Below are positions 11,523 to 21,491 of a stretch of 64,000 nucleotides of DNA, piece by piece. The translations under genes were made by a program, and so were the position numbers. The stretch lies in NCBI GenBank assembly GCA_030144725.1, contig JASKMD010000015.1, positions 2,466,406-2,530,405 of the forward strand. The letters run 5' to 3'. How positions within the stretch are numbered: position 1 is the first letter of the stretch; each line of letters opens with the position of its first letter. Below the pieces are notes generated by a model. The model ran no database searches. It had not been told where the DNA came from and worked only from the letters and a program-made list of their open reading frames with translations. The stretch is from Haematococcus lacustris (taxonomy: Eukaryota; Chlorophyta; Chlorophyceae; Chlamydomonadales; Haematococcaceae).

Positions 11523-12367
11523 ATGGGCCGACGCACTAAGCGTAGTAAGAATGCATCGGCGGTCATGGCAGCTCAGTTTGCAGCTGGCATTGCCCCGTGG
11601 ACGCGCATGGCCGGCTTCATCGCAAACCGGTTCATGGTAAGGCTTCTGCGACCTCAGTGGCTCTGTTCCCAGCTCCTTCCACCCCCTCTGCCCTTGCTGC
11701 TTGTGCATTGCCCCTGCTGCCCCAGCCCATCTGTGTGCCCCAGCCCCAACCCCAGCCCATCTGATGTGTTGTCATGTATATAGGTGTTGCAAGCATCCCA
11801 GACGCGGAGTTGCAAGCATCCCAGACGCAGCATGGCGCTGATGCCGCTGCATCCCAGCAGCGTGAGCAGCAGCTGCAAGCCCAGATTGAGGAGCTTCAGC
11901 AACAAAACGCCAGCCAGCGGCTGACAGCATATGCTGCGGCTGAGGAGATTGCTGACCTACAGGTGTGTCCTGGAATCCTAATGCTTTCAGTGATGGCATG
12001 TAGCAAGCTGTTGCTTATCACAATTGCTGACAGTTGTGCATGAAGTGTTGCTATATCCCAGGCCGGCCTTGCTGCGGCACATACGTTAAACATAGAGCAG
12101 CAACAACAGCTAGAGGAGCAGCAGCAGCAGCTGGAGGAGCAGCAGCAGCAGCTGATGGGGCAGCAGCAGTAGCTGGAGGAGCAGCAGCAGCAGGTGCTAG
12201 CAGCAGCATCTGGAGCAGTTTATGCAGCAGAGGAGAGGGCTGCCCTGGCAGCATGCACTGCCCATGCATTGACATTGCAGCTAGGGCTGCTCCAGCATGC
12301 CAACGCTGTCATGGCAGAGGAGGCCGTGGCATTGCGGCAGAGGGCAGCAAAGGGTGACGAGGCAGCA
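11523..12367 (+). pseudogene. Coiled-coil / SAP-like protein, 5' part (split by retrotransposon)
   Basis: Function unknown. The start ATG at 11523 is the first after an in-frame TAA two codons upstream. Likely exons are 11523-11636 (basic MGRRTKRSK start), 11825-11962 and 12062-12367, all phase 0. The protein is rich in Gln/Glu/Ala and reads as coiled coil (QQREQQLQAQIEELQQQ, then repeated LEEQQQQ). An in-frame TAG at 12170 interrupts the LEEQQQQ repeat, one base from CAG. The exon is cut after GDEAA by an LTR retrotransposon. The sequence resumes at 25081 after the duplicated CAGCA, with the frame intact across the original site. It could be an older transposon gene rather than a housekeeping one; I cannot tell. 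Confidence 0.55.
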
Positions 12368-12749
12368 TGTTATAGTACAGCTGTATCTTCAGGATGGCGG
12401 CGGACGATAGTAACAATTTGCAGCCGGACAAGGCGATCCTGCTATGTGGCTGTTGCTACTTGTTGTTGCTATCTGCTGCTGCTACTGCTGTAGCTGCTGC
12501 TTACGTACTCTTTAGCGCGCGACGTTTCGAATCTCGGATTAGCGTTGTTGCGTTTAGTGGCTTGTCCTTGTTCTGTGAGGTTCCAAGTACTTACAATAAG
12601 CAGTGCAAGGCATTAAATCAACCAAGAACAAACTACCAACTGTCATGACAAACTAAACATGACAAAAGTCGATCTCGCATGCAGGGCTGGGAAGACCTGC
12701 AGGCGCATTCAAATCACATGCATACTAGGTTTAAAGCAGAACTGTAACA
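12368..12749 (-). repeat. 3' LTR of the outer retrotransposon
   Basis: TG...CA termini, 382 bp, with the same short open frame as the right LTR, indicating no visible divergence. The purine tract on the minus strand immediately precedes it. Confidence 0.95.
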
Positions 12750-12801
12750 CTCTCCCCCACTTCGAAAAGCTACGTCCCGGAGCTGAAACAGACAATACAT
12801 C

Positions 12802-15183
12802 TTACGCCTTAACTACAGTCTTCCAATTCTTGGGTTGCTTGGTACGCCGTGCGTAGTCCTCGAGCAGTTTCTTGAGCACTCCTTTAGACAGGTCGTGTTG
12901 CAGCTGGGCCAGAGGTAGCCAGCAGCTCTCATGATCGGGGTGACCCAACCACTTGACCAGCAGCTGGAGTTGACCACGAAGAAAGCGGTGTTTGCGGAAC
13001 TCTTGCACATGGAAGTGTGCTTCGCCGTCGATGATCTCAGGCTCAGGCGGGGGTGCTGGGTTGCGTGTGGGGAACATGGCAGAACCGTCATTGTGCACTT
13101 TGACATGAGAGACGTGGACGACTGGGTGCATGCTCTTCCAGACAGGAGGAAACTCCAGCCGCAATGCTACTGGTGTGACTACCTCAAGGACTCGGAAGGG
13201 GCCGTGTTGTCTGGGAGAGAACTTGCGTGTGGCGTGATTCGCAGCGGACTGTGCAATCTGTGCATGTGTGAAGAAGCTGTCAGCCAGGTAAACTTGATCT
13301 CCAACCTTGAAAACGTGGTCCTGACGTTTAGCATTGGCATACTTAGTGGCCCGTTCTTGTGCATTGTGCAGATGATGTTTGGCTACCGAGATATCAGCCG
13401 CCATGCGCTGTAGGAAGGCTGGAGCCGACTCTTTCTCAGCTGGCGCATGGTCAGGCGTGGGTGCAGATAGAGATAGCGGCGTATGAGGTTCTTGTCCCGA
13501 GTTAAGGTGAAATGGTGTGAAGCCTGTGGCTGCGTGAGTGGATGAGTTGTAGGCGAATTCAGCAGCAGTGAGGTGTGTGTCCCAATCGTCGTGATAGGGT
13601 GAGACGAAGTTGCGGAGCATGTCCTCCAGCGTGCGGTTTGCCCGTTCAGTTTGGCCGTCGGTTTGAGGGTGGTTGGCCGTGGACATGTTAAGATGAGTGC
13701 CTGTGAGGCGGAAGAGTTCAGTCCAGAAAGTAGATGTGAAGCGTGGGTCGCGGTCTGACACGATGACTTTTGGAAGGCCATGCAGCCGGAAAACGTGGTC
13801 AAAGAAGGTGCGAGCCAAGATGGAGGCTGAGACGGTGGTGGTAGTGGGGACTGCGTGAATCATTTTGGTGAGCCTGTCGACAAAAACAACGATGGCGTCG
13901 TGTCCAGCTGCAGTGGAAGGTAGTTGGGTGATGAGGTCCATGCTCACTTGTTCCCAGCGATGCTGGGGAACCGGGAGAGGGTGCAAGAGGCCAATGGGTT
14001 TAGCTGTGTTGGATTTGTTACGTTGGCAGCAGGGGCAGGTGCGGACGTAGTCGTGGACTGATGCTGCCATGCGGGGCCAGAAATAGTGGCGGGAGAGTTG
14101 TTGATACGTCTTGTCTCTACCAAGATGGCCAGAGATAGGTATGTCGTGTGCTTCACACAGTAGGGCGGTGCGCATGGGTCCAACCGGGATGTAAAGCCGG
14201 CGGGTCCCTCGTCCTATGTGGTAAATGAGGTCTCCTTCAATGCGAAACAGGCGTGCTTTGCCGGTCACTGCAGCCGCTTTGTGGCGTTGGTACTCTTCGT
14301 CAGAATTAGCTGTGTCGAGTATGGTTTGCTTTAACTGTGTGTTTGAGGCGGGAAGTGGTGTGTTTGTGTTTTTAAGCGTGTTTGCTGTGTTGTATTTGTT
14401 TGGGATCTCAATGCCCAGGACGTTTGACGCGCCCTCTGTTGTGTTTGTGTGTTCGTTGGTGTTTGCTGTGTTGTGTTTGTTCGGGATCTCAATGCCCAGG
14501 ACGTTTGACGCGCCCTCTGTTGTGTTTACGCCCAAGACCGAGATGTAGAGTTGGTAGTCAGAACGTCTTGACAGCGCGTCTGCCACCACGTTGTGCTTGC
14601 CAGGTATGTGATCGATGTGGCAGTTGTACTCTTGTAGTACTTCCATCCACCGTGCCTGCCGTTTACTGTCGAGTCGTGGTTGTGTTTGCAGGTGTTTGTT
14701 TGCCCAGTTGTCAGTGAGGAGAGTGAAGTGTGCACCAAGCAGATAGTGGCGCCAGACCTTGAGCGCCTCTACCAAGGATAGCAGCTCTTGTTCATGTGTT
14801 GGGTAGTTGCGTTCTGCTGGCAGCAGCTTCCTGGAATGGTAAGCTACCACACGCTCAGCAGGGCCAGTGCCTTGAGATAGCACTGCGCCAATGCCTATGC
14901 CGGATGCATCGCAGCGGAGAGTGTATGGTTGTGTTGGATCAGGTGCAATGAGGATCGGTGCAGATGTGAGTGCATGTTTCAAAGCATCAAAAGCTGATTG
15001 CTGGGCAGATGTCCATGTCACCTTGCCTTGCTTGTCATGCCCATCCGCCTGTGTGAGTGCTGTGAGTGGTTCAGCGATGGTAGAGAAGTTGTTGACGAAG
15101 CGACGGTAGTAGTTAGCGAGACCCAAAAAACTGCGCACCTCATGCACAGTTGTGGGGACTGGCCATGAGTTGATTGCCACAAC
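12802..15183 (-). CDS. pol: Outer element pol, 3' portion: RT connection, RNase H, integrase, chromodomain
   Basis: Continues the RT read at 21492-23023 after the inner insertion; the 5-bp duplication restores the frame. In order: the end of RT (VRSFLGLANYYRRF), RNase H with the LRCDASGIGIGAVL and TDNWANKHL segments, the integrase zinc-binding region (HDIPISGHLGRDKTYQQLS with CPCCQRNK), the integrase core with VFVDRLTKMIHAVP, SDRDPRFTS and NHPQTDGQTERANR (the D, D, E positions), and a C-terminal chromodomain (FHVQEFRKHRF, LLVKWLGHPDHESCW). It ends at 12802 just before the purine tract. No stop or frameshift other than the inner insertion was seen. The apparent Met start within the inner LTR is an artefact. 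Confidence 0.93.
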   Translation of the reverse strand, partial: VVAINSWPVPTTVHEVRSFLGLANYYRRFVNNFSTIAEPLTALTQADGHDKQGKVTWTSAQQSAFDALKHALTSAPILIAPDPTQPYTLRCDASGIGIGAVLSQGTGPAERVVAYHSRKLLPAERNYPTHEQELLSLVEALKVWRHYLLGAHFTLLTDNWANKHLQTQPRLDSKRQARWMEVLQEYNCHIDHIPGKHNVVADALSRRSDYQLYISVLGVNTTEGASNVLGIEIPNKHNTANTNEHTNTTEGASNVLGIEIPNKYNTANTLKNTNTPLPASNTQLKQTILDTANSDEEYQRHKAAAVTGKARLFRIEGDLIYHIGRGTRRLYIPVGPMRTALLCEAHDIPISGHLGRDKTYQQLSRHYFWPRMAASVHDYVRTCPCCQRNKSNTAKPIGLLHPLPVPQHRWEQVSMDLITQLPSTAAGHDAIVVFVDRLTKMIHAVPTTTTVSASILARTFFDHVFRLHGLPKVIVSDRDPRFTSTFWTELFRLTGTHLNMSTANHPQTDGQTERANRTLEDMLRNFVSPYHDDWDTHLTAAEFAYNSSTHAATGFTPFHLNSGQEPHTPLSLSAPTPDHAPAEKESAPAFLQRMAADISVAKHHLHNAQERATKYANAKRQDHVFKVGDQVYLADSFFTHAQIAQSAANHATRKFSPRQHGPFRVLEVVTPVALRLEFPPVWKSMHPVVHVSHVKVHNDGSAMFPTRNPAPPPEPEIIDGEAHFHVQEFRKHRFLRGQLQLLVKWLGHPDHESCWLPLAQLQHDLSKGVLKKLLEDYARRTKQPKNWKTVVKA

Positions 15184-15383
15184 TGTTACGTAGCTGGTGT
15201 ATGGAGGTAGTGCCAACTCAGCGGACAAGGGCGATGTCAGTGCCTTCACAAGGCTGTCCGCCTGGGAGTCGAACCCAGCATTTGACACCGGTCATTGGCA
15301 TTACACTCCGACACCACTATGACGCAATCGCGTCATCACTTTTCCAAGACGCTTCGCTAGCACTTCGACCGGCGTTCGTAACA
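15184..15383 (-). repeat. 3' LTR of the inner retrotransposon
   Basis: 200 bp, identical by eye to 21292-21491. It includes a 5-bp stem / 7-base loop (CTGGG..CCCAG, 15262-15278) that on the minus strand reads as a tRNA T-arm with a B-box-like GGGTTCGACTCCC. Confidence 0.95.
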
Positions 15384-15527
15384 TTCTCCCCCGCCTGGCC
15401 GAAGGCCCCAGCTGTCCTCAGCTGCCATCATTGACCTGCCCCGCTCGGGTACTGCATCGTACCGTCGCTAACGCCTTTACGTCGGCGCTTGGTGTCAAAC
15501 GTCCACAAACACTTTTTATTGTCTTTT

Positions 15528-18500
15528 TCACTTTGGAATGTGTAGGTTCTTGGCAGCAGCATACTCCCTCACCAGGTCCATGCTACCTTGCAGATTGACT
15601 AGGGGTTCCCATGTGTTGCTCTCAAAGGGGTATCCAACCCACTTCACCAGAAACTCCAGTTGTGGTCGATAGCCGGACGTAAAACGATGGTCAACCAGCT
15701 TCTCCACCTCGTACACGGGCTGGCCGTCTTCCCATCGGTCAGGCGGTGGCGCTACCAGGTTTGGGACTGCATCGCCCACGTATGGCTTCACCAGGGACAC
15801 ATGGAACACATTGTGTACACGCCATTGATGGGGTAGCTGGATCTTGACTGCTGCATCCCCCACCATGTGGAGCACTCGAAAAGGACCAACGTATCTAGGT
15901 TTCAACTTCCGCACTCCCACATCATCAACTTTCCTCCTCATGTTCTCAGTCGATAGCATGATAAGTTGCTCAGGGTTGTAAGTCACCTGCCTTCTCCTGC
16001 CATCCTCTCGGGCCTTCATCTTCTGCTGAGCTTCAGCCCAACACTGCTTGGCCTTCTTGATTGCTTGTAAGATGCCTTGCACAAAGGAATGAGCCTTGGG
16101 CCCCGACCGGGGTAGCCCCTCAGAAGCTGGCGTCAACGGGTGCTCTCCATAGTTCAAGAAGAAGGGAGTGTTCTGCACCGATTCATGCCATGAGTTGTTG
16201 ATTGCAAACTCCACCATGTCCAAATGCTCAGACCAGTCAGACTGGGCAGGGCTGATGTAAGCCCTCAACATCTCTTCCACCACCCTGTTCACTCTCTCGG
16301 TTTGCCCATCGGACTCAGGGTGGTAAGTCGTACTCATGGCTATCCGCATGCCCAGCAACCGGCAGATCTCTCGCCAGTTCTCACTATTAAAGATTGCTCC
16401 TCTGTCACTCAACACCGTTGACGGCTTCCCATGCAAACGTATGACATTTTTCTTAAATAGTCTTGCAAACTTTGCGTTGTCGATTGACTCATGTGTGGGC
16501 ACTAAGTGCACCATCTTGCTTAGGCGGTCTACAAACACCAGGATGGAGTCATACCTCTCTTCACCACTTGTTGGGAGCTTGACAATCATGTCCATGCTCA
16601 CGTGTTCCCATCTTTTGCCAGGGATGGACAGGGGTTGCAGTTTGCCGGCTTTAAGGAGGCAGCTTGGTTTGTTCCTCTGGCAGGCATCACAATGCCGCAC
16701 ATAGTCCTCCACGTCTTTGTCCCAGCCCGGCCAGTAGAAGTGTCGGGATACCAGCTTCTTGGTTTTTGTGATACCCACATGGCCAGCAAAAGCATCATCA
16801 TGGCACTTCTCTAGCACCGCTTGCTTAACCAGTGGACTGCGTGGCACCCACACTCTGTCCCTTAGCAACCACAGTCCTCGCTCGCTGCGGCTCAGCCTCT
16901 TTTGTGCCTTTCCTGATTGAAACAAGGGGTCATGGCTGTAGCCTTCAATTATGAAATCATGCAGCGAGCCACCTGGTGCCCGTGCGAGTTCCACTTCTCT
17001 CACCCGCTCCGCATCCTCTCTTTCCGCGGGTGTCGCACATGGGCTTCGCCGAGGGAGTGGGACTTCCCCCCCACCAGGCCGCACCGCTCCTGCGGTACGC
17101 TCAACAGCCGGCTGTCCCTCGGCCTGCTGGGCGGAGTCTTGCTCGCGTGTCACTGGTGGCGCATGGGCGATGGACGGCTGGGTCTGCCGGGCCTGTCTCC
17201 TTGTCATGACCAGCACTTGGCCCTCTCTACGCAGCACCACAGCACCTACAGCTTCCTCTTCATCATCGTCCTTGTTACTTCCCTGCTGCATTTGTTGGAC
17301 ACTGCGGCTGATGGGGTCAGCAATGTTCACAGCCCCAGGCTTGTGTTTGATCTCATACTTGAACCGGGACATCAACTCAACCCACCGCGCCACGCGCCTG
17401 GATAGGTTAGTCTGAGATGCCAGGTACACAAGAGGGTTGTGATCAGTCACAATGGTCACTCCCACAGCCCCATCTAGATAGCAGCGCCATTCTTGCAGGG
17501 CCCTCACAATGGCCAGGAGCTCCTGCTCGCCTGTTGTGTACCGTGTTTGAGCCGGTGTGAACTTCTTGCTCGTGTACGCCACCACACGGCCCTCTTGCAT
17601 GAGCACACCACCAGTGCCTTGAAGGGAGGCGTCAGTCCACACTAAGTACGGCTTGGAGAAGTCAGGCAGAGCTAGGACAGGGGCTGAGCACAGGGCTGCT
17701 TTCAGAGCCTGGAAGGCACCCTTGACTTGAGGGTCCTTAGCAAAGGCTACCTGCACTCTTGCATCATGTTGTGCCCCCGTAGGTGCAGCTTGCTTGTCTT
17801 GCCTTGTCAGGTCGGTGAGGGGAGCAGCCACAGAGCTGTAGCCACGGATGAAGCGGCGGAAGAAGTTACACAGACCTAGGAAGGCTTGCAATTTCTTCAG
17901 CCCTCGGGGCTGAGGCCACTCAGCCACCACCTTCACTTTAGCAGGGTCCACTGCCACACCGTTCCTGCCCACTATGTGGCCCAGGAAAGCCAGCTCAGGT
18001 CTGTTGAACTCACATTTGCTCAGTTTTGCAAACAACTTGTGGGCTCTCATCAACTCCAGAACCTGCCTCAAATGCTGCACATGCTCCTCAGGGGTATTGC
18101 TCATCACCAAAATGTCATCTAGGTAGACAAGGACGGAACCAGCCTTGATCATGGGCTCAAAGATCCTGTTCATGGTTTTCTGAAACGTCGCAGGGGCATT
18201 GCACAGCCCAAAACACAGGACCTTATATTGAAACTGACCCATGGGCGTGAGGAAAGCTGTCTTTGGGACATCTTCAGGGGTGATCCTGATCTGGTGATAT
18301 CCAGATTGCAGGTCAAGAGAACTGAACACCTTCTTCCCCCGGACTTGGTCAAGCAAATCATCAATACGAGGCAATGGGTATCGGTCGCGCACCGTGCGCT
18401 TGTTTAACGCCCTGTAGTCAATGCACATCCTCAGGGACCCATCCTTCTTCTGCACAAAGAGCACTGGGGCCCCCCAGGGCGAAGCGCTTGGCTCTATCCA

Positions 18501-19502
18501 GCCCTTCTCCAGCAGCGCCGATACCTGCTTTTTCATTTCCTCAATCTCACGTTGACTTAAACGGTACATGCGTGCCCATTGTGGCAGCGTACCCGCTTCC
18601 AGTGGAATGGTGTGCCCTACACCTCGTTCAGGCGGTAGACCAGCGGGGATATCAGCAAAGACGTCATTGTAAGTTTTGACCATGTCTGCCACCGTGCTCT
18701 CAGGCACCAGCCCCGTTGATGCTAGGCTCAGCTTGATATGTTGTTCGCACGACGTATGTGGCGACACCAACCCTTCTTCTCTTTGCACCATCAGCAGCCA
18801 ACTAGGGCAACCATGCCGCACAGCTCGCGCTGCCTGAGGGGCGCTCATCAGCTCCGGTGCCATGCGCAGCTCTGTTAGCTGTGCAAGCATCTTGCCATTT
18901 GCATGTCTCGGCCGCTTGGCATACAGGGTGTGTGCCTTGCCATCAGGTGTAGTAACATGGCAGCTTTGCTCCCGTACCAGCAGCTTGGCATCATACAACG
19001 TTTGCCATGGCTTGCCTAGCACGACGTCAATCTGCCCCAGCATACCAGGCACAACCTTAAGCACGGCCGTCGTCTTGACTCCTTGCATGCACAATTCTCC
19101 TCTTGCTTCTTCGGCCATGCGTATCACCTTGCCATCAATGCTCTCAGCCACTGTTGGTTGCGCCGTGGCAATGGACACCTTGATTGAACTTACGGGTTGT
19201 CCATTCCGGTTCACTTTCCTTACATTGGTTAGCCACTTCTCAGAGATTAGGTCAAAGGATGACCCCGTGTCCATCATGACTTTGCATGGCTTGCCTCCTA
19301 GGCTGGCTTCATATACAAACGAGAGATCCACACCATGGGCGCTTGCAATAGCACCGGAAGGTTGTGCACTGGACAAAGCAGGAATCTTACACATACCATG
19401 CAGTGGCCCAACAGACAACTTTGGCCTCTTCAACGCACATGGCACGTGTTCGTGCTTGTCATCACCCTGGCTAGCGTGCACAGCAGAGTCCAGGGCAACT
19501 CC
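15528..19502 (-). CDS. pol: Inner element pol: protease, RT, RNase H, integrase, chromodomain
   Basis: The frame is in phase with gag and begins right after the gag UAG (19505-19503). It has no AUG for about 37 codons after that stop, which argues for readthrough. Numbering from the GTG at 19481: protease DTGSS near residue 71; RT with CIDYRALNKRTVRDRYPLPR and YLDDILVMS near residue 452 (plus-strand 18118-18129); RNase H with VWTDASLQGTGGVL and TTGEQELLAIVRALQEW; integrase zinc finger (HVGITKTKKLVSRHFYW, CDACQRNK); core with FVDRLSKMVHLVP, LSDRGAIFNS and HPESDGQTERVNR; and a C-terminal chromodomain (YEVEKLVDHRF, FLVKWVGYPFESNTWEPL). About 1,325 codons, typical for a Ty3 Pol. Nothing is broken. 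Confidence 0.95.
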   Translation of the reverse strand, partial: GVALDSAVHASQGDDKHEHVPCALKRPKLSVGPLHGMCKIPALSSAQPSGAIASAHGVDLSFVYEASLGGKPCKVMMDTGSSFDLISEKWLTNVRKVNRNGQPVSSIKVSIATAQPTVAESIDGKVIRMAEEARGELCMQGVKTTAVLKVVPGMLGQIDVVLGKPWQTLYDAKLLVREQSCHVTTPDGKAHTLYAKRPRHANGKMLAQLTELRMAPELMSAPQAARAVRHGCPSWLLMVQREEGLVSPHTSCEQHIKLSLASTGLVPESTVADMVKTYNDVFADIPAGLPPERGVGHTIPLEAGTLPQWARMYRLSQREIEEMKKQVSALLEKGWIEPSASPWGAPVLFVQKKDGSLRMCIDYRALNKRTVRDRYPLPRIDDLLDQVRGKKVFSSLDLQSGYHQIRITPEDVPKTAFLTPMGQFQYKVLCFGLCNAPATFQKTMNRIFEPMIKAGSVLVYLDDILVMSNTPEEHVQHLRQVLELMRAHKLFAKLSKCEFNRPELAFLGHIVGRNGVAVDPAKVKVVAEWPQPRGLKKLQAFLGLCNFFRRFIRGYSSVAAPLTDLTRQDKQAAPTGAQHDARVQVAFAKDPQVKGAFQALKAALCSAPVLALPDFSKPYLVWTDASLQGTGGVLMQEGRVVAYTSKKFTPAQTRYTTGEQELLAIVRALQEWRCYLDGAVGVTIVTDHNPLVYLASQTNLSRRVARWVELMSRFKYEIKHKPGAVNIADPISRSVQQMQQGSNKDDDEEEAVGAVVLRREGQVLVMTRRQARQTQPSIAHAPPVTREQDSAQQAEGQPAVERTAGAVRPGGGEVPLPRRSPCATPAEREDAERVREVELARAPGGSLHDFIIEGYSHDPLFQSGKAQKRLSRSERGLWLLRDRVWVPRSPLVKQAVLEKCHDDAFAGHVGITKTKKLVSRHFYWPGWDKDVEDYVRHCDACQRNKPSCLLKAGKLQPLSIPGKRWEHVSMDMIVKLPTSGEERYDSILVFVDRLSKMVHLVPTHESIDNAKFARLFKKNVIRLHGKPSTVLSDRGAIFNSENWREICRLLGMRIAMSTTYHPESDGQTERVNRVVEEMLRAYISPAQSDWSEHLDMVEFAINNSWHESVQNTPFFLNYGEHPLTPASEGLPRSGPKAHSFVQGILQAIKKAKQCWAEAQQKMKAREDGRRRQVTYNPEQLIMLSTENMRRKVDDVGVRKLKPRYVGPFRVLHMVGDAAVKIQLPHQWRVHNVFHVSLVKPYVGDAVPNLVAPPPDRWEDGQPVYEVEKLVDHRFTSGYRPQLEFLVKWVGYPFESNTWEPLVNLQGSMDLVREYAAAKNLHIPK

Positions 19503-21098
19503 CTAGGCAGCACCCTGACCACGAGGCGACGCACAGTCACGTGCCAGGTGGCCTGTGCCGCCACAGTTGTAGCATGTCAGCGGTCGCTTGCCATTCGCGT
19601 TCAACTCTGATGTGCGGCACGCTGCGCCACCACCACGCCCAGCTGTGCCGCCACGGCCAGAGCCACGGCCACCTCCGCGGCCACCACCACGGCCTCCGCC
19701 ACGAGATGGGCCAGCCCCACGGCCCCCACGGTGCGCCTCTAGAAACCGGTCCAATTCAGTCTCCTCATGTCGCCGGTGCGGAGGAAGCCACCGCTTTAGC
19801 ACGGTGTTTCCCGCATGCATCTGCACACCACGGGCACGTACACGCCCACCACGGGGCCGATCAGGCCTGCCACTGCCTGCACCTCTTGCCACAGCTACCA
19901 TGCCTTGAGCCTTGCTCACGCCTGCCTGCATGGAGACCTGTCTGCCCAACGCATACATCATCACATCATTCAGGTTGCTCCATGGCAAGCCATTCGGCAT
20001 GACTGCACACTCACGGCGTAGGTCAGCCTGTAGACCTTGCACATACATCTCACACAGTGCACTAGCAGGGAAAGCTTGCACCTGCTGTGCTAGCAACCTG
20101 AACGCCACGTTGTATTGTGCAACACTCTGGTCTCCCTGGACACACTCTCTATTGATCAGCCTCTTCATGGCTGTGTGTTGCACCTGGATGGTATCCGCAC
20201 CCACCAGGTCTAAGAACATTCTCTCCATGTCTTCCTCTGTCATGAGCCGGCGCTCAGCCTTAGCCTGCTCGGCAATGGCAAACAAAGCTTCTTTGAGAGG
20301 GTCAGCCACATGTAGTTGCAGCGCGTCAATCATGGGCACACGTGCAACAGCTGCCCATCGTGTCACCTCACGCAAGAACATCTTCACATTTCTGCCCTTC
20401 TCTACATCATCCATACGCCACATATTAGGGTTGGGCATAACTGCTCTGAAACCACTCACTTGGTTCTCACCGGGCTGACCGGCGCTCGGCCCCAGGCCAC
20501 CTGCCCCGGCTGCCGCCGCCGCCGCTGCCTGGCCCTCACCAGCCTGGCTGCCGCCACCTGAGCTGCCAGGACCACTGCCACCCGTGGCCCCAGGCCCACC
20601 GGGTGCAGGGTGGTTCGCCGTGCCCCCTGGGCCACTACGCGCAACCTGGCCACTACCGGGGGTAAGCACCCCACCGGTAGTGCCACCTGGAGCTGTAGGC
20701 TGGCCGACACCACCACTACCACCAGCAACACCGCCGCCACCAACAGCACCGTTGCCACCAGCAATGCCACTGCCTCCAGCGGCTACCTCTGCATGCTGGC
20801 CGGGCTGCTCATGGCGAGCACGCCTCCTGCGCAACTCTTGCTCGAGTTCCTCCAAACTGAGCTCGCCTGCATTGCGAGTTGGCGGACCCACAGGTTCTGG
20901 CCCTTGGCGGACATCTGCATGACGAACACGTTCAACATCAGCGGTCGAGTGGGTCAAAGCATGCGTGTGTTGCATTTCACGCGCTACCTCCTGGGCAGCC
21001 ACCGGCTGCGAGCTCGACCCCGGCCTTTCCACCCGCTGATGCTGACCCAAAGCTTCACTGCGCTTCCTAAGACGCTTCTCCGCTGTAACTGGTAGCAT
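19503..21098 (-). CDS. gag: Inner element gag with CCHC zinc knuckle
   Basis: The first AUG is at 21098; the open frame extends a few non-AUG codons upstream. About 531 codons. The N-terminal third is Gln/Arg-rich, followed by a long Gly/Ala/Ser-rich linker. The capsid-like core follows from WRMDDVEKGRNVKMFLREVT, then an Arg/Gly-rich tail (RGGGRGGGRGGGRGSGRGG) and a single zinc knuckle CYNCGGTGHLARDC close to the end. It ends SPRGQGAA then UAG, and the same frame continues as pol. Confidence 0.93.
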   Translation of the reverse strand: MLPVTAEKRLRKRSEALGQHQRVERPGSSSQPVAAQEVAREMQHTHALTHSTADVERVRHADVRQGPEPVGPPTRNAGELSLEELEQELRRRRARHEQPGQHAEVAAGGSGIAGGNGAVGGGGVAGGSGGVGQPTAPGGTTGGVLTPGSGQVARSGPGGTANHPAPGGPGATGGSGPGSSGGGSQAGEGQAAAAAAAGAGGLGPSAGQPGENQVSGFRAVMPNPNMWRMDDVEKGRNVKMFLREVTRWAAVARVPMIDALQLHVADPLKEALFAIAEQAKAERRLMTEEDMERMFLDLVGADTIQVQHTAMKRLINRECVQGDQSVAQYNVAFRLLAQQVQAFPASALCEMYVQGLQADLRRECAVMPNGLPWSNLNDVMMYALGRQVSMQAGVSKAQGMVAVARGAGSGRPDRPRGGRVRARGVQMHAGNTVLKRWLPPHRRHEETELDRFLEAHRGGRGAGPSRGGGRGGGRGGGRGSGRGGTAGRGGGAACRTSELNANGKRPLTCYNCGGTGHLARDCASPRGQGAA

Positions 21099-21291
21099 TA
21101 CTAAACGCGAACTTTGCAAAACGCGACAAGAGGGACTAGAGGGACCTAATGGTACATACCCTCAGTATCCATCGCGTTCAGCTCCAGCTCCGCGTCGTCA
21201 AACACGTCATAGTCCGCCATCAGGTTCGGGCACGTTGTTGCTATATCGATGTCTGGCCAGAAATCTCTCAACGTCGGTCTGGAAGCCAGAT

Positions 21292-21491
21292 TGTTACGTA
21301 GCTGGTGTATGGAGGTAGTGCCAACTCAGCGGACAAGGGCGATGTCAGTGCCTTCACAAGGCTGTCCGCCTGGGAGTCGAACCCAGCATTTGACACCGGT
21401 CATTGGCATTACACTCCGACACCACTATGACGCAATCGCGTCATCACTTTTCCAAGACGCTTCGCTAGCACTTCGACCGGCGTTCGTAACA
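21292..21491 (-). repeat. 5' LTR of the inner retrotransposon
   Basis: The right-hand copy of the 200-bp LTR; the 5' LTR because the element is transcribed leftward. Confidence 0.95.

Larger units (their letters stand above)
15184..21491 (-). mobile_element. Inner Ty3/Gypsy chromovirus, complete, nested in the outer pol
   Basis: 6,308 bp with 200-bp LTRs (15184-15383, 21292-21491), TGTTACG...TAACA, identical by eye. The target duplication ACAAC is at 15179-15183 and 21492-21496. Purine tract GGCGGGGGAGAA precedes the 3' LTR (15384-15395), and a TGGCTTCC candidate primer site follows the 5' LTR by three bases. gag and pol lie in one minus-strand frame separated by a single UAG. All catalytic motifs are present, so it is a candidate active copy. 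It must be younger than the outer element it interrupts. Confidence 0.95.

Noticed and set aside
12394..12648. 84-aa ORF inside the LTR (also at 24725-24979)
   Set aside because: It lies wholly inside the 382-bp LTR on the strand opposite to element transcription and shows no family motif. It served only to confirm LTR identity.
14382..14548. Plus-strand Cys/Val/Leu-rich ORFs with an internal 78-bp-scale duplication
   Set aside because: They are antisense of the linker after RNase H in the outer pol, where the TTEGASNVLGIEIPNK segment is duplicated.
15174..15434. Plus-strand 86-aa ORF repeated at 21249-21539
   Set aside because: It is the inner LTR read on the noncoding strand plus flanking bases; its duplication reflects the LTR pair.
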